From NCBI GenBank assembly GCA_041663585.1, contig JBAYMN010000023.1:1-14703 (forward strand): DNA of 14,703 nt, read 5' to 3'. Below are positions 1 to 6,139 of this stretch, piece by piece. Below the pieces are notes generated by a model. The model was not told the DNA's origin. It made no database searches and was given only the letters and a program-made list of their open reading frames with translations. Each line of letters starts with the position of its first letter. The first letter of the stretch is position 1. Origin of the DNA: JALOBO01 sp023228225. GTDB lineage: Bacteria > Bacillota > Clostridia > Christensenellales > UBA1242. The translations under genes were made by a program, and so were the position numbers.

Positions 1-56
1 CTTGAAAACTGTTTTAGTGAAAGCTAACTGGGGTTCGAATCCCTAACTTTCCGCCA
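1..56 (+). tRNA. tRNA-Ser(UGA), 3' part
   Basis: The window opens inside the anticodon loop (CTTGAAA, 1-7) with anticodon TGA at 3-5. The 3' anticodon strand is ACTGT (8-12). A long variable arm follows with stem TTAG/CTAA (14-17, 24-27), which is typical of a class II tRNA. The T-arm is at 29-45 with loop TTCGAAT, then the acceptor strand ACTTTCC (46-52), discriminator G53 and an encoded CCA (54-56). The long variable arm plus UGA anticodon gives serine. The 5' half lies outside the window, so D-arm and acceptor pairing cannot be checked. Confidence 0.93.
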
Positions 57-99
57 TAAAAAATAGATGTCGCTAGACATCTTTTTTTATGGCGGAAAG
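47..99. repeat. Long near-perfect inverted repeat joining tRNA tail and adjacent element
   Basis: The tRNA-Ser tail plus leader into the terminator (47-71) is the reverse complement of 76-99, apart from one extra T on the left arm, with a 4-nt loop (72-75). The right arm ends in GGCGGAAAG, the reverse complement of the tRNA 3' end CTTTCCGCC. Two 3' ends with the same tail thus face each other across one terminator. Confidence 0.85.
57..88. terminator. Palindromic, probably bidirectional terminator after tRNA-Ser
   Basis: The stem AGATGTC (65-71) / GACATCT (76-82) with loop GCTA is followed by seven Ts on the plus strand (82-88) and, read on the minus strand, by six Ts (58-63). It can therefore end transcription of the tRNA from the left and of the tRNA-like element at 91-249 from the right. 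Confidence 0.8.
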
Positions 100-249
100 G
101 GTTTTGCGTTAGCAAAATAGGGATTCGAACCCCGAGGGGGCAAAAATCGTTATAAAAACTTGCTCGTATGCAAATTTTTAGATTTTTGGACAAGCCCGCA
201 AGGGCGTAGTCGGTGGATTGCACCAGCAATCCACACCTGACTTTCCGCC
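91..249 (-). repeat. Structured 159-bp element with terminal inverted repeats; tRNA-like T-arm on minus strand
   Basis: The ends are perfect 9-bp inverted repeats, GGCGGAAAG (91-99) and CTTTCCGCC (241-249), flanked on both sides by TTTTAT (85-90 and 250-255). Read on the minus strand the interior folds into successive hairpins: a 9-bp stem with loop TGGT (213-234); GCCC/GGGC closing a 4-nt loop (194-205); a 7-bp AAAAATC/GATTTTT stem enclosing a 10-bp stem (one G-U) with loop ATACGA; a T-arm-like GGGG-TTCGAAT-CCC (about 120-133); and TTTTGC/GCAAAA (102-117). The minus-strand transcript would end in CCGCCA, the same tail as tRNA-Ser. It is not a canonical tRNA: no anticodon arm is recognisable, and a hairpin sits between T-arm and acceptor strand. 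It may be a MITE-like repeat, a tRNA-Ser relic invaded by small hairpins, or a non-coding RNA. Confidence 0.6.
213..234. repeat. Dispersed hairpin repeat, copy 1
   Basis: A perfect 9-bp stem GTGGATTGC / GCAATCCAC with loop ACCA. A close relative occurs at 3619-3638, which suggests a small hairpin repeat scattered in this genome. Confidence 0.7.
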
Positions 250-337
250 TTTTATTTGTAGTCACTTTTACAAATCTATTCCATCTATTATTTATTAATT
301 GCAAACTTTAGTCAGCCGCATCAAATTTGCACACCAT

Positions 338-1480
338 TTAAAATTGTCTTCTCATCATCTCACTTGTTCTAAATTGTTCGGCTTCAGGCAAGTTAATAAA
401 ATCAACGGTTTTATCGTAATTTTCTTGAACAACTTTTTTTATTTCATCAAGTGTTACTCTGAAAAATTCTTTTCTTCCATTTACAAGATTTATTTTTTTG
501 TACGCAAACGCATTATGCAATGCAGCTTCTAATTTGGGAGCATTATCTGAGAATATCATAGCATGTATGTCAAATTTAAATGGAACAGAAGCACCACTTA
601 ATTCGGCAATTCTTTCTTCTGGTTCTAGTCTTCTAGTCATGCCAATTTTAAACACATTATCTCCAAATGCACCTATATTAGAAATAATATAAACATACCC
701 GGCTTTTTGATTTGCTTCTCTATAATCCAAGTCCTGCAACGCTTTATCTACATCTAATAAATGATATGATAGTTCTTCTTTTCGCGTAAGAAAAGAATCC
801 ATTCTTCCTTTATCTTTCTCAACTTCTATTTGTTCGTTAATTTTTTTCATTGCATTTTCATAAAGCAACTGTTCCTTTTCATACGCTTTTCGCTTTTCTT
901 CAATTTCTTGTGCAACTTTTTCTTCTTCTCTTAAAAGCTCTCTTTTTATTCTAATCTCTTCTTTTTCTTCTTTTTTCTTTTGTTGGTATTCATACGCAAG
1001 ATTAAGTTCTTCAATTTTTAATTTATAATAATTATAATCTATTTCAATGTTGTTTGTTTCATTTAACCTATTTTGTATTTCGTAGGCTTTAAAGATTCTC
1101 TCTTTACTATTTTCATAATTGTTAAATTTAACTTTATCAATACAAATATCACACTCTATGTTAAAATTTCTAATAATTTGTTTTGAATTTTCAGCAATCA
1201 GTATCTGTCCTAATTGTTCGCTTCCGTTAACTTTCCAATTAGTCCTTGTTATAACTGCTTTTTTGTTAGCAATCATTTCTTTTTGCTTCTCTCTGATTTC
1301 ATTTAGTTTATCTTTATACTGGTCTAATTCAGCAAAATTATATTGCGGAGTATACAACCCAAAAGATTGATATAAGATTTCATCATCTAACTGTATTACT
1401 TCAGTTTTTAATTCGTTTCTTATTTCAGTCAAAGAGCTAATTTCATTTTTTATTTCATTCACATTTTTATCTTCTATCAT
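338..1480 (-). CDS. DUF4041 + GIY-YIG (T5orf172/MUG113) nuclease, candidate anti-phage effector
   Basis: This 380-aa protein has an N-terminal region resembling DUF4041 (about 25-165, including LYQSFGLYTPQYNF and the LAYEYQQKK end). A charged coiled coil follows (about 150-255). The C-terminus is a T5orf172/MUG113-type GIY-YIG nuclease domain (about 260-352). Visible nuclease elements are GYVYI at 261-265, FKIG at 277-280, a likely catalytic R290, E318 in the following helix, and NGRKEFF at 334-340. The family cuts DNA with a metal ion. I see no membrane segment or signal peptide. The start is ATG with AGAGG upstream, inside the 10-bp gap after the preceding membrane-protein gene, so translation is probably coupled. 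It looks like the last gene of a Fic - membrane protein - nuclease operon. From memory, DUF4041 joined to GIY-YIG is the make-up of the anti-phage nuclease SNIPE; family calls are by eye. No clear terminator follows. Confidence 0.85.
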   Translation of the reverse strand: MIEDKNVNEIKNEISSLTEIRNELKTEVIQLDDEILYQSFGLYTPQYNFAELDQYKDKLNEIREKQKEMIANKKAVITRTNWKVNGSEQLGQILIAENSKQIIRNFNIECDICIDKVKFNNYENSKERIFKAYEIQNRLNETNNIEIDYNYYKLKIEELNLAYEYQQKKKEEKEEIRIKRELLREEEKVAQEIEEKRKAYEKEQLLYENAMKKINEQIEVEKDKGRMDSFLTRKEELSYHLLDVDKALQDLDYREANQKAGYVYIISNIGAFGDNVFKIGMTRRLEPEERIAELSGASVPFKFDIHAMIFSDNAPKLEAALHNAFAYKKINLVNGRKEFFRVTLDEIKKVVQENYDKTVDFINLPEAEQFRTSEMMRRQF

Positions 1481-1490
1481 AACAACCTCT

Positions 1491-2465
1491 TTATAACAGT
1501 GCTTTTCGTTTTTCTTCGTATTCTGCTCTTGAAATTTCGTTATTTTCGTATTGGGTTTTTAATTTTTTAAGCTTTTGATAAGGAGTTTCTTCTTGTTCTA
1601 TAACTGTATTGTTTTCAGGTGGTATTTGATTTTGAGAAGAATAAATATGTCCTTGAGTTGCTTTTTTAAATTCATTTTCTTTTTCATTCATCTCTTGCTC
1701 TTTTTGTGTAAGTTGTTCTTCTATTTTATCTAATTCTCTTAACTTTTTGTCCTTCGCTCTTTTTTCTTCTATCGCTTTTTGCTTTCTTTGTAATTCTAAT
1801 AAAGCATATTCTTTTTGTCCTTCTATTTCTTTTAATAACAATTTTAAATCATTAAAATTAAAACTACTATCTCTCCAATAACTATTTCTACCAGAAGGGC
1901 TGGTGTATGTAGCGTGACAATCAGCAGAAATTGACATAATAGGTTTTGTCAACATAGAAGTTTGATATATTTTTTTTTCATATTTATTGAATGTTTTGTA
2001 CTTTATACCCGCATTGATCAACTTCAAAAATTCTTCTGCAGTCATATATTTTTCTATTTTAATATATTCATTAGTATAATTTAAATAATTTTCTCGGTTT
2101 TTATCTACTTTTGTAAATAGCGTCTCGTAGTAGACCAAATTTTCAGATATCTCACCCATAATATATTGAGCAAAGCTTAAATTATCCAATGATCTCTTTG
2201 ATTTTAGAGATGTTTCAAAGTTTAGTTTACCGTGTACATCTAGATAAAAATTATACTTTTCGTTAATCACTAAAATCATTTTATATAGATTACTTAATTT
2301 TCTTGTAATCTTCATGTTTTTTGTAATCTTTACATTTTTTATAATCTTCATGTTTTTTGTAATCTTAATGTTTTTTTGAATGATATTATCAATAGTTTTA
2401 ATTATACGACTTACAATAACAACAATAATAAAACTCCAGATTATAATCATAATAACTAATTCCAT
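1491..2465 (-). CDS. Membrane-anchored coiled-coil protein with C-terminal SHOCT-like domain
   Basis: 324 aa. One hydrophobic N-terminal segment (about 3-20, no charges) is followed at once by a strongly basic linker made of four KNxKIT hexapeptides (31-54), which fits an N-out/C-in anchor. A mixed helical region follows (about 58-170), then a Ser/Gly-rich motif with TSPSGRNSYW (188-197). Next are a long charged coiled coil (about 205-268), a flexible Gln/Pro/Asn stretch (271-293), and a final YQKLKKLKTQYENNEISR-type helical hairpin (296-324) that resembles the SHOCT short C-terminal domain. The start is ATG with AAAGGAG six bases upstream. It lies 52 bp after the Fic gene and 10 bp before the nuclease gene. 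I do not recognise the central domain. A scaffold that brings the nuclease to the membrane is an inference from gene order and architecture. Confidence 0.72.
   Translation of the reverse strand: MELVIMIIIWSFIIVVIVSRIIKTIDNIIQKNIKITKNMKIIKNVKITKNMKITRKLSNLYKMILVINEKYNFYLDVHGKLNFETSLKSKRSLDNLSFAQYIMGEISENLVYYETLFTKVDKNRENYLNYTNEYIKIEKYMTAEEFLKLINAGIKYKTFNKYEKKIYQTSMLTKPIMSISADCHATYTSPSGRNSYWRDSSFNFNDLKLLLKEIEGQKEYALLELQRKQKAIEEKRAKDKKLRELDKIEEQLTQKEQEMNEKENEFKKATQGHIYSSQNQIPPENNTVIEQEETPYQKLKKLKTQYENNEISRAEYEEKRKALL
2305..2376 (-). repeat. Four in-frame 18-bp tandem repeats in the membrane-protein gene
   Basis: Units at 2305-2322, 2323-2340, 2341-2358 and 2359-2376 follow the pattern RTAATCTTNANRTTTTTT on the plus strand. 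They encode four KN(I/M/V)KI(T/I) hexapeptides just inside the predicted membrane segment. Because the unit is 18 bp, loss or gain keeps the reading frame and changes only linker length. Confidence 0.88.
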
Positions 2466-2517
2466 ATTTTTCTCCTTTGTTTTATATCATAACATTTTAT
2501 ATTTCAAATTGTCTTTA

Positions 2518-3504
2518 CTATAATTTAAAATATCTTTGATTTTTACTTGTTGGTTTTTCTGGTATAGTCATGCCTATTAAACCCGCCTCTAATGCTGGGG
2601 TTAAATAGTTTTTTCTAAAACCATCTCTAGATTTTAGCCCGAGAAGTTCCATAATTTCTACGGCACTCATCGTATAATTTTCCATAATATCTAAAAGTGC
2701 TTTAATTTGATTATTAATATGATGGTAGTAATTTCTAGTATCTTTGGTAATATCTTTTATCGCTTTATTAATAACATCTAGCATAAATAAAATAAATTGA
2801 TTGGATTTTCCTTCGCTCGTTGATTTTTTAATAGCATCGTAATATTGTTGTTGATTGTCTTTGATTATACTTTCAATTGGTATCCATTCAAAAATTGATT
2901 TCCACTCTGCAAGGAGTGCCGTTTGCCAAAGCCTGCCCATTCTTCCGTTACCATCTTGAAAAGGGTGAATAAACTCAAATTCATAATGAAATACGCTTGA
3001 TTTAATAAGCATATTGCTTTTACTTTCTTTTAGCCAGTCAAACAACGCTATCATTTGAACTGGAACAAATTCCTGTGGTGTACCCATATGAATAAGTTTA
3101 CCATTAGAATTATATACTCCAACCTGTGTTGTTCTAAATTGCCCAACCTGAGCAACCAACCCTTTCATCATAACCGCATGTACTTCTAGTAACTTATCAA
3201 CATTAAATACATCTAAGTTTTTTATTTGTTTATATGCCTCAAAGGCATTTTTTACTTCCTGAATATCTTCTTGTGGACCCAAAACTCGCTTTCCATTAAT
3301 AACATCTTCCACCTGTGCAATCGTTAATGTATTGTTTTCAATTGCCAAAGAAGAATGAATGGACTTTATTCTACTTATCCTTCTTAGTCTAGGAAGTTTT
3401 TCTAAATCATTAATTGCGTTAAGATGCCCAAGTTGCTCCATTATTTCTGAAACTAGTACTAACATATCATCTGTAATATCATAGGGTGGATTATATTTAT
3501 CCAT
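2518..3504 (-). CDS. Fic-family protein, class II with N-terminal inhibitory motif
   Basis: 328 aa with the usual three-part layout. A helical N-terminal domain carries the autoinhibitory motif [S/T]xxxE[G/N] as S52-LAI-E56-N57. The Fic core follows (about 100-245) with a complete HPFQDGNGRMGR motif at 180-191, whose His and Asn/Arg residues are needed for nucleotide transfer. A C-terminal winged-helix-like region (about 270-328, SAVEIMELLGLKSRDGFRK) may bind DNA. Family members mostly attach AMP to a hydroxyl of a target protein and are held off by the inhibitory Glu, so no separate antitoxin is needed. The target here is unknown. The start is ATG with GGAGG four bases upstream and a strong promoter behind it. 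It is the first gene of a likely operon with the membrane protein and nuclease, so it may act in or regulate that system. Confidence 0.93.
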   Translation of the reverse strand: MDKYNPPYDITDDMLVLVSEIMEQLGHLNAINDLEKLPRLRRISRIKSIHSSLAIENNTLTIAQVEDVINGKRVLGPQEDIQEVKNAFEAYKQIKNLDVFNVDKLLEVHAVMMKGLVAQVGQFRTTQVGVYNSNGKLIHMGTPQEFVPVQMIALFDWLKESKSNMLIKSSVFHYEFEFIHPFQDGNGRMGRLWQTALLAEWKSIFEWIPIESIIKDNQQQYYDAIKKSTSEGKSNQFILFMLDVINKAIKDITKDTRNYYHHINNQIKALLDIMENYTMSAVEIMELLGLKSRDGFRKNYLTPALEAGLIGMTIPEKPTSKNQRYFKL

Positions 3505-3527
3505 AATACCTCCAAAATAATTAACTA

Positions 3528-3557
3528 ATTATAAAACATATTCTTATACTGTGTCAA
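3528..3557 (-). promoter_or_regulatory. Strong sigma-A promoter for the fic - membrane protein - nuclease cluster
   Basis: On the minus strand TTGACA (3552-3557) is followed after 18 bp by TATAAT (3528-3533); TTATAA at 17 bp overlaps it. The -10 end lies 23 bp upstream of the Fic start. No other good promoter is visible before the two downstream genes, which supports one transcript. Confidence 0.75.
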
Positions 3558-3618
3558 TCATCTTACATATTATCTTACATACTATCTTGTGTATTTTAAA
3601 TGATGCGCAATAAATATT

Positions 3619-3638
3619 TGGATTGCACTAGTAATCCA
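3619..3638. repeat. Dispersed hairpin repeat, copy 2
   Basis: An 8-bp stem TGGATTGC / GTAATCCA (one G-U pair) with loop ACTA, followed by CAC and a T5 run. It is nearly the same sequence as 214-234 in the element beside tRNA-Ser. The rest of 3558-3690 shows no gene. Confidence 0.65.
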
Positions 3639-3690
3639 CACTTTTTATTATATACTAAAAATTTCAATTCTTATGGCAAATCAGGTTTAA

Positions 3691-4329
3691 TTAGTAGTTT
3701 ATCTTGAAGTAGTCTAAACACTTTTTGTAGTGGTCTTGGATCGTGAGAATGGTGTCAGCGTGAAAGCCTTTCTCGGTGTCCCAATGTTGCAAACCACGGT
3801 AGTAAAAAACTTTTAAATCATCGGTTATGATAAAAGGGACAATGTTGTTTGCTAAACATTCTCTAAACATAATTAGTCGTCCAATACGACCGTTGCCATC
3901 TTGAAAAGGGTGTGTACACTCAAATTTTGGATGAAAATTAATGACATCTTCAAGTGTTTTATTTTGAATGGAATTATATTTTTCTAGAAGTGATTTAATT
4001 TCTTTTGCAACATCTTCGGACATGGTTGTTATTTTGCCACCAACTTCATTAGGAAGTTTCTTGTAACCACCAACAACAAACCAGTCCTTGCGACTGTCCG
4101 ATGTGCCAACTTTTAACATAAAGTGAAGTTCTTTTATTGTTTTTTCAGTTAATAGTTCTTTTGCATTGTCAATGACAAAATCAATACATCTAAAATGATT
4201 TGAAGTTTCAATTACATCATCAATATTAATTGTTTCGTTTTAAGCACCGATTGTATTTGTTTCGTAGATAAATCTCGTTTGATCCTCTGTTAATTTGCTC
4301 CCCTCAATAATACAGATGTTAATATGATG
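3691..4329 (-). pseudogene. Decayed Fic-family gene
   Basis: The longest open part (3691-4119, 142 aa from an internal Met) holds an intact Fic motif HPFQDGNGRIGR (residues 70-81) but has lost its N-terminal half. Reading upstream in the same frame gives convincing Fic sequence: TIKELHF just before the Met, NHFRCIDFVIDNAKELLTEK, then INIDDVIETS. A TAA stop at 4240-4242 interrupts it, and beyond it lie IIEGSKLTEDQTRFIYE (an inhibitory-type IEG..LT motif) and another TAA at 4330-4332. The same frame stays open from 4434 to 4333, with a TAG at 4435-4437; that stretch may be the true N-terminus or another fragment. A short C-terminal product from the Met at 4119 has no clear ribosome binding site. 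It sits 350 bp after glyS and points to gene turnover at this locus. Confidence 0.85.
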
Positions 4330-4469
4330 TTATTTTGATAGCATGTTTACTATTTCGTCTGCAAATTCACTTTCCGAAGTTATTTTATAATAAGCGTTTT
4401 CACTATTTAATTTTTCATCTAAGGAGTTTATGGCCTAAACATTATTTTAACATAATTTTTTCAATTAAC

Positions 4470-5861
4470 TTAAACCTCAATTTTTTCTTCAATGTACGAT
4501 TTAACTTGATTGACTTTTATCACTATTTGTTTCATTGTATCTCTATCTCTAATAGTGATTGTTTCATTTTTTATTGTGTCCTCATCTACCGTTATACAAA
4601 ATGGGGTCCCTGAAATATCTTGTCTTCTATACCTCTTTCCAATGCTTCCAGCATCATCATATGATACAGTAAAATATTTAACCAAATGCGAAAAAATTTC
4701 ATTTGCTTTTTCGCTATGCAGTTTTTTATTAAGTGGCAACACAGCAACTTTATATGGCGCTAACGCGGGATGCAATTTCATAATCTCTCTTATTGATTTA
4801 TCTGCAAGTTCTTCTACACAATAAGCCTCTAACAAGAATGCTAGTATCATTCTGTCGCAACCAACTGAAGATTCAATAACATAAGGTATAAATCTTTCAT
4901 TTGTATCTATATCAAAATATTCCATCAAAACTTTTGAGCATTCTTGATGTCGTGACAAATCATAATTTGTTCTATTGTGAATGCCCCACAATTCATTCCA
5001 ACCCATAGGAAACTTATAATAAATATCGCAAGCAGCCTTGGCATAATGTGCTAATTTATCATGGTTATGAAATTTTAAATGTTTAGGATCAATACCTAAA
5101 TTTACTAAAAAGTCAAAAGCGTATTGTTTGTGATAACTATAAATTTCTTCATCAGTTCCGCTTTTACAAAACATTTGATGTTCCATTTGCTCAAACTCAA
5201 TCGTCCTAAAAATAAAATTTCCTGGTGTAATTTCATTTCTAAATGCTTTACCTATTTGTCCTATACCAAATGGAAGTTTTGTTCGCATAGCCCGTTGTAC
5301 ATTTAAAAAGTTTACAAACTCGCCTTGCGCTGTTTCTGGTCTTAAATAAATTGTGGTCTTACTTTCAGTTGTGACACCCCTATTTGTTTCAAACATTAAA
5401 TTAAATTCACGAATGTTAGTAAAATTTGTGGATTTACATCTTGGACATTTAATATTTTTATCTTTAATAAAATTCAACATTTCTTCATGAGACATAACAT
5501 CAGTGTTTACAGTATCATTAAATTCTTTGATCAAGTTATCCGCTCTAAAACGAGATTTGCAGTCCTTACAATCAATTAATGGATCACTAAATGAACCTAC
5601 ATGTCCAGAAGCCTCCCAAACGCGTGGATTCATTAATATTGCAGCATCAACGCCATAACTATTTTTATTTTCTGTAACAAACTTTTTCCACCAAATTTTT
5701 TTAACATTATTTTTTAATTCTATTCCAAGTGGACCGTAATCCCATGTGTTTGCTAACCCATCATAGATTTCACTGCCTTGGAAAATAAAACCGTATTGTT
5801 TACATAAATTCACAATAGTGTCCATTTTAATTTTTGGCTCTTCTTTAATTTCATCGCTCAT
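4470..5861 (-). CDS. glyS: Glycyl-tRNA synthetase, dimeric class II type
   Basis: 463 aa, the usual length for the alpha2 glycyl-tRNA synthetase, which charges tRNA-Gly with glycine using ATP in the cytoplasm. The catalytic domain begins with LCKQYGFIFQGSEIYDG (19-35). It carries a zinc-type insertion with C98/C101 and C139/C142, motif 2 FRNEITP (208-213 region, R209), the RPETAQG substrate loop (174-180) and motif 3 GCDRMILAFLLEAY (334-347, R337). The anticodon-binding domain covers about 367-460 (KVAVLPLNKK; DDAGSIGKRYRRQD; GTPFCITVD). The start is ATG with AGAGGGG six bases upstream. A good promoter lies about 50 bp upstream, leaving no room for a T-box leader. This is a core housekeeping gene and marks the right edge of the accessory island. 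Confidence 0.98.
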   Translation of the reverse strand: MSDEIKEEPKIKMDTIVNLCKQYGFIFQGSEIYDGLANTWDYGPLGIELKNNVKKIWWKKFVTENKNSYGVDAAILMNPRVWEASGHVGSFSDPLIDCKDCKSRFRADNLIKEFNDTVNTDVMSHEEMLNFIKDKNIKCPRCKSTNFTNIREFNLMFETNRGVTTESKTTIYLRPETAQGEFVNFLNVQRAMRTKLPFGIGQIGKAFRNEITPGNFIFRTIEFEQMEHQMFCKSGTDEEIYSYHKQYAFDFLVNLGIDPKHLKFHNHDKLAHYAKAACDIYYKFPMGWNELWGIHNRTNYDLSRHQECSKVLMEYFDIDTNERFIPYVIESSVGCDRMILAFLLEAYCVEELADKSIREIMKLHPALAPYKVAVLPLNKKLHSEKANEIFSHLVKYFTVSYDDAGSIGKRYRRQDISGTPFCITVDEDTIKNETITIRDRDTMKQIVIKVNQVKSYIEEKIEV

Positions 5862-5911
5862 TGTATACCCCTCTAATTTCTTTGCGGTGTAATGATTTAA
5901 TATTTTAAGTT

Positions 5912-5940
5912 ATTATATCATATTCAAAATATTATGTAAA
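5912..5940 (-). promoter_or_regulatory. Sigma-A promoter for glyS
   Basis: On the minus strand TTTACA (5935-5940), a 17-bp spacer, then TATAAT (5912-5917). The predicted transcript starts near 5905, giving a leader of about 45 nt before the glyS ATG. Confidence 0.65.
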
Positions 5941-6139
5941 TTAAATTATAAAATTAGAGATATGTGATTTAAGTTTCTGTTATGTAATATTCAACGGCAA
6001 ACTATCTAATTTATAATAAATTATGGCTATGATTACCTATGCATATTAAAAACAATTATTAATTCGTATAATATTAGCAAAAAACAGAATTTTTTTATAT
6101 CGTTGAAATTAAAATGATATTTTTGTCAAAAATAATTAT

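Noticed and set aside
254..275. Hairpin ATTTGTA/TACAAAT as terminator of the nuclease operon
   Set aside because: No T-run follows on the minus strand and the stem is A+T rich.
14..304. A 96-codon minus-strand open frame overlapping the tRNA and the structured element
   Set aside because: It is antisense to tRNA-Ser and runs through the hairpins; phrases like GIRTPVS and GVRIPI are the usual by-product of translating T-arms.
2305..2376. CRISPR-like array
   Set aside because: Units are contiguous 18-bp coding repeats without spacers.
2518..3504. Fic toxin needing a separate small antitoxin gene
   Set aside because: The inhibitory S-xxx-E-N motif is inside the same protein (52-57), and no small gene lies between its promoter and start.
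3619..3650. Hairpin plus T-run as a plus-strand terminator
   Set aside because: No plus-strand gene lies upstream; on the minus strand there is no T-run after the stem. Better seen as a dispersed repeat.
5862..6139. GCGGTGT near 5885 as part of a T-box upstream of glyS
   Set aside because: The match to the T-box consensus stops after GCGGT, and the promoter lies just upstream, leaving no room for the specifier hairpin.
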